A stretch of 64,000 nucleotides of DNA. Source: Salinimicrobium sp963739625. Lineage in GTDB: Bacteria; Bacteroidota; Bacteroidia; Flavobacteriales; Flavobacteriaceae. The notes under the pieces were generated by a model, which worked only from the letters and a program-made list of their open reading frames with translations, was not told the origin of the DNA and searched no databases. Both the position numbers and the translations under genes were made by a program. Shown here piece by piece: positions 45,266 through 53,158 of the stretch (positions within the stretch are counted from its first letter, which is position 1; each line of letters starts with the position of its first letter). The stretch covers positions 177,173-241,172 of the forward strand of contig CAVUAU010000005.1 in assembly GCA_963739625.1 (NCBI GenBank). Direction: 5' to 3'.

Positions 45266-46270
45266 ATGGCTTTAGAGAACATTAGATTAGAGGTAATGAA
45301 GACTGTAGAGAAATCTATAGACGATTTTGTGGAGAAGTACCTTATCCCCGTGGAAGAAATTTGGCAGCCTACAGACCTTCTACCTAACTCTCAAAATGAG
45401 AACTTTTTTGAAGAAGTGACTCAAATTCGTGAGGAAGCCAAAGAGTTGGGATATGACTTTTGGGTAGTTTTGGTAGCAGATATGGTTACTGAAGAGGCCC
45501 TTCCCACCTACGAATCCTGGTTGATGGATATGGAAGGAGTAGAGCAGCATGGTGCCAGCCGTGGCAAACAAAACGGTTGGGCAAAATGGATAAGACATTG
45601 GACGGGCGAAGAAAATCGTCATGGAGATACATTGAACAAGTATCTCTATCTCTCGGGAAGGGTAGACATGAAAGAAATTGAGAAAACGACTCAACACCTT
45701 ATTAATGACGGCTTCGACATTGGGACCGGAAGGGATCCATACCGCAACTTTGTCTACACCAGTTTCCAGGAGTTGGCCACAAATATTTCCCATAAGAGAG
45801 TTGGACAATTGGCTCGTAAAAAAGGAAATAAGATGCTTGCCAAAATGTGCAATATCATCGCAGGTGATGAAATGCGTCACCACCTTGCCTACAGGGAATT
45901 TGTGAAGACCATTTTCGAGTATGACCCAAGTGAAATGATGCTTGCTTTTGAAGACATGATGAAGAAGAAGATCGTCATGCCGGCACAGTTCATTAGAGAA
46001 TCGGGGCAGGGAATTGGAGAAGCATTTGAAAACTTTTCGAATGCCGCACAAAGACTTGGAGTATATACTACGCAGGATTATATTGAAATCCTTGAGAAAC
46101 TGAACAGTTTTTGGGAGATCGACAAGATGAACAATCTTACAGATAAGGCCGAAAAAGCAAGGGATTACCTTATGAAGCTTCCCGACAGGATGACCAGGAT
46201 TGCCGAAAGGATAAAAGTTCCGCAAGATCCACACCAGTTCGCCTGGGTTGCACCTAACGGAACCTTGTAA
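45266..46270 (+). CDS. Acyl-ACP desaturase (stearoyl-ACP Delta9 type)
   Basis: Soluble di-iron enzyme that introduces a double bond into acyl-ACP. 334 residues. Iron ligands EENRHG (Glu/His near residues 115-118) and DEMRHH (near 201-206), the paired ExxH motifs of the ferritin-like bundle, plus an earlier Glu in VTEEALPTYES. The helical core is intact. A perfect -7 element precedes it and a terminator follows, so it is a single-gene unit. It probably controls membrane fluidity. Confidence 0.93.
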   Translation: MALENIRLEVMKTVEKSIDDFVEKYLIPVEEIWQPTDLLPNSQNENFFEEVTQIREEAKELGYDFWVVLVADMVTEEALPTYESWLMDMEGVEQHGASRGKQNGWAKWIRHWTGEENRHGDTLNKYLYLSGRVDMKEIEKTTQHLINDGFDIGTGRDPYRNFVYTSFQELATNISHKRVGQLARKKGNKMLAKMCNIIAGDEMRHHLAYREFVKTIFEYDPSEMMLAFEDMMKKKIVMPAQFIRESGQGIGEAFENFSNAAQRLGVYTTQDYIEILEKLNSFWEIDKMNNLTDKAEKARDYLMKLPDRMTRIAERIKVPQDPHQFAWVAPNGTL

Positions 46271-46275
46271 AAATC

Positions 46276-46304
46276 AAAACCCGCTCTTATAGCGGGTTTT
46301 TTTT
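46276..46304 (+). terminator. Terminator after the desaturase gene
   Basis: Arms AACCCGCT and AGCGGGTT (46278-46298) with loop CTTAT, followed by a T-run of eight or more. Confidence 0.85.
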
Positions 46305-46344
46305 AACCAGAAATCGCAGAACGTGTCGGGAAATACCCTTTTCT

Positions 46345-46929
46345 CTATCCTTTTTTCTTAGGAACCACAATTTCAAGAACATTAGCATTTACCGTATTTA
46401 TGATTGGCGTTCTATCATAATAAGTGTAGTACCTGTCGATGAGACTGTCTTTATTAAAATGGGTTATAAAATTCATCCTTACACTCACCGGTTGTCCATC
46501 GTAAACCATTTCATTTGAAAAATACGAAAGCACAATAACACCTGTGAGCCCTGAATAGTTTAACTTTTGGTTTGCCTTCACCGGAATATAAACAGGATTT
46601 GTGAAGGTGGTCTTATTGATTCCTGAAGTTTCTTTCCAGTTCTTCCACCATTCCAAAACTTCCTCTTTTCCCTTTAAGACGGTGCGGGTACCGGCATCAC
46701 CATCAGGGAAAAAGTACTGTACATCATCGGCCATCATTTTTCCCCAGCCATCGAAATCCATAGCCTCGAATTTATCCAGTGCCTGCTGGTTGAGTTCCGA
46801 ATATCTTTCAGAAGCTACCTCGTAGTTCGATTGTTTTGCGGAAGAAACCTCTTTCCCGGATTCCTTTGCTTTTCCATTGCAGGAAAACAGCAGGAAAATC
46901 ACGGCCATCAATGAGATGAACTTTTTCAT
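46345..46929 (-). CDS. NTF2-like (SnoaL) lipoprotein
   Basis: 194 residues. Lipoprotein signal MKKFISLMAVIFLLFSCNGKAKESGKE. The mature part is a single NTF2-like cone fold (ALDKFEAMDFDGWGKMMADDVQYFFPDGDAGTRTVLKGKEEVLEWWKNW). Such proteins may be small-molecule binders or isomerase-like; no catalytic residues can be assigned. Convergent with the desaturase. Confidence 0.78.
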   Translation of the reverse strand: MKKFISLMAVIFLLFSCNGKAKESGKEVSSAKQSNYEVASERYSELNQQALDKFEAMDFDGWGKMMADDVQYFFPDGDAGTRTVLKGKEEVLEWWKNWKETSGINKTTFTNPVYIPVKANQKLNYSGLTGVIVLSYFSNEMVYDGQPVSVRMNFITHFNKDSLIDRYYTYYDRTPIINTVNANVLEIVVPKKKG

Positions 46930-47014
46930 GGGTCAAAATATTTGTTACTATTAAAGATACGACTTAAATCTGCCATCTTTAATCCAAATAACTGATATTT
47001 AGGTTATTGTGAGG

Positions 47015-47683
47015 TTATTCCTTCGGAAAAAGCAAATCAAAAGCATCTCTTAAAGCCTCCCCTGAAAAATCATTCCCCGAATATTTTTTGAAGTTAAGTC
47101 TTTCGGGGTTGTAGTGGTGTTGTTTAAGTTTTTGCTGAAGTTCCTGTACTTGCCTTTCGTTACCTGAACCGGCCGCAAGAAAGACTGAAGGCGTAGAGTC
47201 GGGACGGTTAGGGCGTTTGTTTAGAAAATCGTCTTCAGGACCAAAATTCGGGTTGATGATAATGTAATTGTCAAAAACATCTGGACGAACCACGAGAATT
47301 TCAGAAGCCAAAACCGCTTTATCATCGATTCCAATAATTGTAGATTCACCTGAGTTAGCATAATGAGAGTCGATAAAATACAGCAGTTCTTTTTCCAGGT
47401 AATTTAAATATTGGTCAGATTTCTTTTCTTGCCAATCGGGAATAACAAACATTGCTTCGGGAAGATCCCGGGACGCTTCCATGAGCTTTTCCTCGTCGAG
47501 GACATAAATGACAGGAAAAACATCAGCCTCTTTTGGAATGTAGAGCTTAATGGTTTGTACCTCATCAAGAAAATCTGATCTCAACTTAATGGTGTCTTTT
47601 GAGAAGCGATCCATCTCCTGAGCCGGCGAGTCCACAGCAAAAGTGAAGAGGAATAAAAGTATAGCAGGTCTTAAAAATCTCAT
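47015..47683 (-). CDS. Secreted esterase-like protein with altered nucleophile motif
   Basis: 222 residues with signal peptide (MRFLRPAILLFLFTFAVDSPAQ). The fold pattern follows the EstD/putative esterase family: FPVIYVLDEEKLM, DQYLNYLEKELLYFIDSHYA, then the nucleophile-elbow position reads TIIGIDDKAVLAS instead of GxSxGG, and IINPNFGPEDDFL. The catalytic Ser is replaced by Asp, so esterase activity is doubtful. The protein is also short at the C-terminus. Confidence 0.6.
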   Translation of the reverse strand: MRFLRPAILLFLFTFAVDSPAQEMDRFSKDTIKLRSDFLDEVQTIKLYIPKEADVFPVIYVLDEEKLMEASRDLPEAMFVIPDWQEKKSDQYLNYLEKELLYFIDSHYANSGESTIIGIDDKAVLASEILVVRPDVFDNYIIINPNFGPEDDFLNKRPNRPDSTPSVFLAAGSGNERQVQELQQKLKQHHYNPERLNFKKYSGNDFSGEALRDAFDLLFPKE

Positions 47684-47788
47684 TTTTTAAAGGTTTTATT
47701 GGTTCCTCTTTAAAATAAGAATTTTAAGCTTGATTTCCAGCATCTTACCTGCCAATGACAGGACAGAAAGCTTGATTTTATGAAGCTT

Positions 47789-48322
47789 TTAAACAAGCTC
47801 GGCAAGTTTTAACACGGTTTTCCAATTCCTTGTGGTCGCCAAGACCTTCAACTTATTTTCGAAAAAGCTGTTGGAGAGCTTTGAATCACTGTATTTTCCC
47901 GAGCAATAGATAAAAACGTCTTTGCCTTTCACCACAAATTCATCCGGGTAAAAATTATATTCCTTTAGCTTGTCCAGCTGCTGTTGTTCCGGTGTTTCTT
48001 TGAGAAAAGTAAGGTGAAGCCTTTCTATTTCGACTACTGCATCTTCAAAAAACGGATTTATTGAAACGCTTTGCTGAAATTCTTCAGCCGATCTACAGAT
48101 CACGGGCACTTCAAAATTAAAGGCTTCAAAAATGGCATTTTCCACAGCCTTTTCAATTTCTTTCTCTTCTGCTTCCGCAGTAAAAATGACATTACCGCTT
48201 TGGATATAGGTTTTTACTTCGGAATACCCCAGGTTTTGAAAAAGTTCCTTCAATTGAGACATAGGCAGTTTTCTTTTTCCGCCTACATTGATGCCTCGCA
48301 GAATAGCTAAAAATTTTCTCAT
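47789..48322 (-). CDS. DUF1697 protein
   Basis: 177 residues with the family start FLAILRGINVGGKRKLPMSQLKELFQNLGYSEVKTYIQSGNVIF, an almost ideal DUF1697 signature. Function unknown; small cytosolic protein. The palindrome at 48125-48143 is inside the coding sequence. Confidence 0.88.
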   Translation of the reverse strand: MRKFLAILRGINVGGKRKLPMSQLKELFQNLGYSEVKTYIQSGNVIFTAEAEEKEIEKAVENAIFEAFNFEVPVICRSAEEFQQSVSINPFFEDAVVEIERLHLTFLKETPEQQQLDKLKEYNFYPDEFVVKGKDVFIYCSGKYSDSKLSNSFFENKLKVLATTRNWKTVLKLAELV

Positions 48323-48352
48323 TTTTGAAGATCCTTATTTCCGAAGGTAAAC

Positions 48353-48380
48353 AAAAAACCCGCTCCTTTCGAAGCGGGTT
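48353..48380 (-). terminator. Terminator after the aldehyde dehydrogenase gene
   Basis: Arms AACCCGCT (48357-48364) and AGCGGGTT (48373-48380); on the minus strand the stem is followed by a T-run (A-run at 48353-48358 on plus). Confidence 0.75.
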
Positions 48381-48413
48381 AATATTCAAAATCTGAAATC
48401 TCAGATCTAAAAT

Positions 48414-49967
48414 CTATAGATCAAATTTGATTCCCTGCGCTAATGGCAGCTCGGTCGTATAGTTGATCGTGTTGGTTTGGCGACGCATGTACACTTTCCA
48501 TGCATCAGATCCTGATTCTCTTCCTCCACCGGTCTCTTTCTCACCTCCAAAGGCTCCACCAATCTCGGCACCTGATGTTCCGATGTTCACATTGGCAATT
48601 CCGCAGTCAGAACCTTCAACAGAAAGGAATCTTTCTGCTTCGCGCAGGTTATTGGTCATGATGGCAGAAGAAAGTCCCTGCACCACCCCATTTTGCAGCT
48701 CCAGCGCATTTTCAAGATCTCCGGAATATTTCATTATGTAAAGCACCGGTGCAAAGGTCTCATGTTGTACGATCTCATACTCATTTTTAGCCTCGGCAAT
48801 TGCAGGTTTCACATAGCATCCGCTTTCATAGCCTTCGCCTTCAAGCACTCCACCTTCCACAAGGATCTTACCGCCTTCGTCCACCACCTTCTTCAAGGCA
48901 GCCTGATATTTCTCTACGGCATCTTTATCGATAAGCGGTCCCACGTGATTATTTTCATCTAAAGGATTACCAATACGCAGCTGCTTGTAAGCATCAACAA
49001 TTGCATCTTTTACTTTATCGTAAATAGATTCGTGAATGATAAGCCTTCTGGTCGAGGTACAACGTTGCCCACAAGTACCAACGGCGCCAAAGACAGCACC
49101 TATAACGGTGTTCTTGATATTGGCATCTGGCGTAACGATAATGGCGTTGTTTCCTCCCAATTCCAGGAGTGATTTCCCCAGTCTTGCAGCAACTGCCTGG
49201 GCAACAATTTTCCCCATTCTAATAGAACCGGTGGCAGAAACCAAAGGCACTCTTTTATCTGTAGTCATCATTTCCCCAACTTTATAGTCTCCTGTGATAA
49301 GGCAGGAAATTCCTTCGGGAAGACCATTTTCTGAGAAAACTCTGGCCGCAATGTTTTGGCAGGCTACAGAGGTCATCGGAGTCTTTTCTGAACCTTTCCA
49401 AACGGTCACGTCGCCACAAACCCAGGCCAGTGCTGTATTCCAGCTCCACACGGCTACAGGAAAGTTGAAAGCAGAGATTACTCCCACGATTCCCAGCGGG
49501 TGATACTGCTCATACATTCTGTGTCCGGGCCTTTCAGAATGCATGGTGAGCCCGTGCAACTGTCTTGAAAGCCCAACTGCAAAATCACAGATATCTATCA
49601 TTTCCTGCACTTCGCCAAGACCTTCCTGGTACGATTTTCCCATTTCGTAAGAAACCAGTTTTCCAAGCGGTTCTTTCAAACGTCTTAGCTCATCGTTAAA
49701 CTTTCTCACTATCTCGCCGCGCTGTGGCGAAGGCATTTTTCTCCAGGTTTTAAAGGCTTCGGAAGCAGTTGTAATAACTTTTTCATAGTCTTCCTTTGTA
49801 GTGGCTTTTACTTTACCTATTAAGGCTCCATCGACCGGGGAATAACTTTCGATCTCTTCTCCCGAAGAAAACCAGTTCTTCCCGGTAGAAGTCCCGTTAT
49901 TTACTTCCTGAAGTCCCAGCTCCTTTAAAGCTTCATTTATTCCGAAATTTTCAGCAATTGAACTCAT
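48414..49967 (-). CDS. ALDH7-type aldehyde dehydrogenase (aminoadipate-semialdehyde class)
   Basis: 517 residues. Oxyanion Asn in ISAFNFPVAVWSWN, NAD-binding SATGSIRMGK, Glu in LELGGNNAIIV, and the catalytic Cys in GTCGQRCTSTRR near residue 300. The last motif and the C-terminal GGEKETGGGRESGSDAWKVYMRR are features of antiquitin-like ALDH7 enzymes, which oxidise alpha-aminoadipic semialdehyde (lysine degradation). The neighbouring 3-hydroxyanthranilate dioxygenase raises the alternative of a tryptophan-degradation semialdehyde, but the sequence class favours the lysine route. Confidence 0.88.
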   Translation of the reverse strand: MSSIAENFGINEALKELGLQEVNNGTSTGKNWFSSGEEIESYSPVDGALIGKVKATTKEDYEKVITTASEAFKTWRKMPSPQRGEIVRKFNDELRRLKEPLGKLVSYEMGKSYQEGLGEVQEMIDICDFAVGLSRQLHGLTMHSERPGHRMYEQYHPLGIVGVISAFNFPVAVWSWNTALAWVCGDVTVWKGSEKTPMTSVACQNIAARVFSENGLPEGISCLITGDYKVGEMMTTDKRVPLVSATGSIRMGKIVAQAVAARLGKSLLELGGNNAIIVTPDANIKNTVIGAVFGAVGTCGQRCTSTRRLIIHESIYDKVKDAIVDAYKQLRIGNPLDENNHVGPLIDKDAVEKYQAALKKVVDEGGKILVEGGVLEGEGYESGCYVKPAIAEAKNEYEIVQHETFAPVLYIMKYSGDLENALELQNGVVQGLSSAIMTNNLREAERFLSVEGSDCGIANVNIGTSGAEIGGAFGGEKETGGGRESGSDAWKVYMRRQTNTINYTTELPLAQGIKFDL

Positions 49968-50040
49968 TTTTGTTGTTGTTTTGTTGTGTTTTGTATGGAT
50001 GTTTTGCGAATATAGAAAAATAAAGGCGTTTTTTGACCTC

Positions 50041-50559
50041 TTAATCCTTTTCCATCACCGTTCCGCACTCGTTGCAGGTGCGCAATTCTTTACTGTTGTA
50101 GAAATGCTCAAAATGCCTTAAAAAGTCCTGCTCAATGTCGGCTAAGGGAAAGTACACTTCGTACAGTTTATTGTTGCAGTTCTCACAGTACCAAAGAAGT
50201 CCGTCTTTTACATCCAGCTTTTGGCGGTTTCTTTCCACCACAATGCCTACAGAACCTTCAGTTCTTTCAGGAGAATGCGGAACTTTTCCCGGGTTGAGGT
50301 ACATATCGCCGGGACCAAGTTCAAAAGTGCGCTTTTTGCCATCTTCCTGGATATGGACTTTAATATGCCCTTCCAGTTGGTAGAACAATTCTTCGGTTTC
50401 ATTATAATGATAGTCTTTACGGGAATTGGGTCCGCCCACAACCATCACAATGTAATCATCGGCCTCGGGATATAAACTCTTGTTGCTTACCGGCGGCTTT
50501 AAAAGATCGCGGTTTTCTTCCACCCATTTCTTTAGGTTAAAAGGTTTTGCTATTGCCAT
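50041..50559 (-). CDS. nbaC: 3-hydroxyanthranilate 3,4-dioxygenase
   Basis: Fe(II) cupin dioxygenase of the kynurenine pathway. The ATG at 50559 gives 172 residues starting MAIAKPFNLKKWVEENRDLLKPPVSNKSL. Iron ligands: His and Glu in YHYNETEELFYQLEG and the His in NPGKVPHSPERT. The C-terminal rubredoxin-like second metal site is intact: CENCNN and CNECGT. Upstream of an ALDH gene on the same strand, 73 nt apart. No other kynurenine-pathway gene is in the window. Confidence 0.92.
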   Translation of the reverse strand: MAIAKPFNLKKWVEENRDLLKPPVSNKSLYPEADDYIVMVVGGPNSRKDYHYNETEELFYQLEGHIKVHIQEDGKKRTFELGPGDMYLNPGKVPHSPERTEGSVGIVVERNRQKLDVKDGLLWYCENCNNKLYEVYFPLADIEQDFLRHFEHFYNSKELRTCNECGTVMEKD

Positions 50560-50699
50560 TTTCAAGGGGTTTAAAACGCTTAAATTTAATCATTCTTCAT
50601 TCAATAAGTGGTGCAGCATAGGGAAAGATGCTCCGGAAGGCTTCGGAAGAAGTTAAAACAGGAATTTTTCCTAACTTTCAGCACCTAAAAATCAATATC

Positions 50700-51779
50700 A
50701 TGAAAAAATTTCTCCTGCTGCTATCAATTTTCAGCATTATTGGCTGTAGTAATGGCGTCGATGAAAGAAAAGTCGAAGACGTTGATCAAACCCCTTCCGA
50801 AGTAAAGGAAAAAGATACGCTAACCAATTTTGGAATCGTCATCCATGGCGGTGCGGGCACCATTCTTAAGGAAAACATGAGCGATTCTCTGGAAGCTGCT
50901 TATAAAGCCAAACTGGAGGAAGCAATAAGAACGGGGCATGAGATCCTTGCCAACGGCGGGACTGCTCTTGAAGCCGTACAACGCACGATAAATGTGATGG
51001 AGGATTCCCCGCTTTTTAATGCCGCAAAAGGTGCCGTTTTTACTGCGGAAGGTAAAAACGAGCTCGATGCTTCTATTATGGATGGTGAAACTTTGAACGC
51101 CGGCGCGGTGGCCGGAGTAACTACCGTAAAGAACCCGATTAACCTGGCTTATGAGGTGATGGTAAATTCTGAACACGTTATGCTTTCGGGAAGAGGTGCC
51201 GAACAATTTGCTAAAGAACAAGGCCTGGAGATCGTGGATCCTGAATATTTCTATACCGAAAACCGGTACCAGAGTTTGCTTCGTGTACAGGAAAAGGAGA
51301 AAGAAGCTGCGGAAAAAGAGGCTTCAAAAATGGCATTTTACGATCCCTTTATTCGTGAGTCTAAATTTGGAACTGTGGGCTGCGCGGCTTTGGATAAACA
51401 CGGAAATCTCGCGGCAGGAACTTCTACGGGAGGAATGACCAACAAGAAATACAACCGCATTGGGGACGCTCCAATTATTGGCGCCGGCACATACGCGAAC
51501 AACGCGACCTGCGCCGTTTCCAGTACCGGCTGGGGCGAATTCTTCATCCGCGGAATGGTCGCGCATGATATTTCTGCCTTGATGGAATATAAAGGCCTGA
51601 GCCTGCAGGAGGCAGCGGAACTGGTTATTCAGAAAAAAATTCCGGAGCTTGGCGGCGACGGCGGAATTATCGCGATTGATCACGACGGCAATGTTGCGAT
51701 GGAGTTCAATACCGCCGGAATGTACAGGGCGAAGATGAACAGGAAAGGAGAGCTGGAGATTGGCATCTACGGGAAATAA
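50700..51779 (+). CDS. Isoaspartyl peptidase/L-asparaginase (Ntn hydrolase), lipoprotein
   Basis: 359 residues from the ATG at 50700. Lipoprotein signal MKKFLLLLSIFSIIGCSNG. Precursor of an N-terminal nucleophile hydrolase: alpha part VIHGGAGTILKENMS, SPLFNAAKGAVFTAEGKNELDASIMDG; the self-cleavage site is Gly-Thr in KFGTVGCAALDKHGNLAAGTSTGGMTNK, Thr being the nucleophile. Removes isoaspartyl dipeptides or asparagine in the periplasm or on the surface. The linker before the cleavage site contains a palindrome copy (51324-51340) encoding SKMAF. The stop codon lies in the first arm of a hairpin. Confidence 0.92.
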   Translation: MKKFLLLLSIFSIIGCSNGVDERKVEDVDQTPSEVKEKDTLTNFGIVIHGGAGTILKENMSDSLEAAYKAKLEEAIRTGHEILANGGTALEAVQRTINVMEDSPLFNAAKGAVFTAEGKNELDASIMDGETLNAGAVAGVTTVKNPINLAYEVMVNSEHVMLSGRGAEQFAKEQGLEIVDPEYFYTENRYQSLLRVQEKEKEAAEKEASKMAFYDPFIRESKFGTVGCAALDKHGNLAAGTSTGGMTNKKYNRIGDAPIIGAGTYANNATCAVSSTGWGEFFIRGMVAHDISALMEYKGLSLQEAAELVIQKKIPELGGDGGIIAIDHDGNVAMEFNTAGMYRAKMNRKGELEIGIYGK

Positions 51780-51810
51780 CTCTTCCAAAGTTCAAAACTT
51801 TGGAAGAGTT
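51778..51810. repeat. REP-like hairpin 1 (left of the transposase)
   Basis: Arms AACTCTTCCAAAGTT (51778-51792) and AACTTTGGAAGAGTT (51796-51810), perfect 15-bp stem, 3-nt loop. A half copy follows at about 51818-51835. Confidence 0.85.
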
Positions 51811-51855
51811 TCATTTAGAACTTTGGAAGAGTTAAACGAGGAGTAGAACGAAAAG

Positions 51856-51888
51856 AACTTGTCCAAAGTTTGAAACTTTGGACAAGTT
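51856..51888. repeat. REP-like hairpin 2 (left of the transposase)
   Basis: Arms AACTTGTCCAAAGTT (51856-51870) and AACTTTGGACAAGTT (51874-51888), perfect 15-bp stem. Compared with hairpin 1, bases 4-7 of the arm changed in both arms together. Confidence 0.85.
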
Positions 51889-51901
51889 AAACTTAAAGAA
51901 G

Positions 51902-52479
51902 ATGATCCCCTTAGAGCCTGATAAATTTTATCACATCTACAATCGTGCTAACGGCAACGAAAGGATCTTTTTGAATAAAGCAAACTATGAATTCTTCTTC
52001 AGAAGTATCAACAGCACATTGAACCTGTTGCAGAGACTTTTTGTTATTGCTTGATGCCAAATCACTTCCACCTGCTCATAAAAATAAGATCTTTCGAAGA
52101 AATTAAATTCGCGGGATGTGAAAGTCCAGATAAAGCAGGATTGTACTGCAGTAAAAAGTTCTCCAATTTCTTCAGTTCTTATGCACAGGCTTTTAATAAA
52201 CAGCAAGGTAGGATGGGCAGCCTTTTTATGAAGAATTTTAAACGGAAGGAAATCGATTCAGAAAAATATTTATTTCAACTCGTTCATTACATCCACCACA
52301 ATCCTACAAAGGCAAACCTTGTAGAGCATCCTGAAAATTGGCATTTTTCCTCGTACAGAATTCTTCTTTCTAAGGCAGAAACTTTTGTTAAAAGAGATCA
52401 GGTTTTTGACTGGTACGACGGACGTGAAAATTTTGAGAAGGTGCATTTCAGGAGAAGTTCGTATGATCTACTTGAGTAG
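51902..52479 (+). pseudogene. REP-associated tyrosine transposase (IS200/Y1-like), frameshifted
   Basis: HUH-endonuclease family protein of about 192 residues in two frames. First frame: MIPLEPDKFYHIYNRANGNERIFLNKANYEFFFR. The frame is then lost near 52001-52006; restoring one A gives KYQQHIEPVAETFCYCLMPNHFHLL, which joins the second frame. HUH motif His-Phe-His in MPNHFHLL, and the tyrosine-bearing helix region FQLVHYIHHNPTKANLVEHPENWHFSSY. It is flanked by REP-like hairpins on both sides, the expected organisation of a REPtron. Whether it is decayed or a sequence error cannot be told. Confidence 0.85.
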
Positions 52480-52510
52480 ATCGACTGAACCTTCAATGTG
52501 GAATCTGTGG

Positions 52511-52543
52511 AACCTGTCCAAAGTTAGGAACTTTGGACAGGTT
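52511..52543. repeat. REP-like hairpin 3 (right of the transposase)
   Basis: Arms AACCTGTCCAAAGTT (52511-52525) and AACTTTGGACAGGTT (52529-52543), perfect 15-bp stem, 3-nt loop. Confidence 0.85.
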
Positions 52544-52575
52544 AAAGGCTAAATTTCCTTTAACAAAATTTTAGG

Positions 52576-52615
52576 TTTTATTGGTTCCGATAAAACAGAA
52601 CCAACCGTATCTTTG
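52576..52615 (+). promoter_or_regulatory. Promoter with candidate operator of the efflux operon
   Basis: TATCTTTG at 52608-52615 is a perfect -7 element. Just upstream, TTGGTTC (52581-52587) and GAACCAA (52598-52604) form a perfect 7-bp inverted repeat with 10-nt spacing, and TTTTAT (52576-52581) with ATAAAA (52590-52595) a second. This is the expected place for the regulator encoded by the next gene to bind. Confidence 0.5.
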
Positions 52616-52633
52616 CCGCTTCAAAATTGAAGA

Positions 52634-53150
52634 ATGACGGAAGAAGAACTGAATAACGAAAAAAACCGATTGATCGAACAGCTGGGAGTGGTGATGGAAA
52701 AAAAACATCAGCTCGCGCCTATTGCTGCACGTATCATGTCAACTCTGGTGCTTAACGGGCAGCAAGGGGTAACCTTTGAGGAGCTGGTGCAGAACCTTTG
52801 TGCCGGGAAAAGTACTATTTCAACGCATCTTGACCATCTTACAGGCCAGCAGAAAGATTCAGTTTTTCACCAAACCCGGCGACCGGAAAAGATACTTTGT
52901 GATCAATCCCGATCTCACGATCGAAGTGATCAATGACACGGTGGCTGCCTGGGAAAACGAGCAGAAGATACAGGAATCTATCCTTCAGTATAAGCAAAAG
53001 AGAAATGAGTTCAATCAGCAGCACGACAAGCCCTTGTTTGACCTCGGTTTTCACGAGGATCTGCTCATATTTTTGCAGGAATCAACCGCTGCAATTGCCA
53101 AACTAAAGAACCAGATCATTAAAAAATCAGATAAAAACGAGCTAACATAA
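52634..53150 (+). CDS. GbsR/MarR-family regulator of the efflux operon, one frameshift
   Basis: About 171 residues when joined. Winged helix-turn-helix: KKHQLAPIAARIMSTLVLNGQQGVTFEELVQNLCAGKSTISTHLDHLT, wing in FFTKPGDRKRYFVINP, then a dimerisation coiled coil (ENEQKIQESILQYKQKRNEFNQQH). Frame breaks at the AAA of 52853-52855; dropping one A joins LTGQQK to IQFFTKPGD. Promoter-proximal to the RND operon (8 nt), so it is probably an autoregulated repressor responding to a pump substrate. Confidence 0.85.
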
Positions 53151-53158
53151 AATCAGGT

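Noticed and set aside
45380..46234. 284-residue open frame opposite the desaturase gene
   Set aside because: Antisense shadow; the desaturase motifs are complete on the plus strand.
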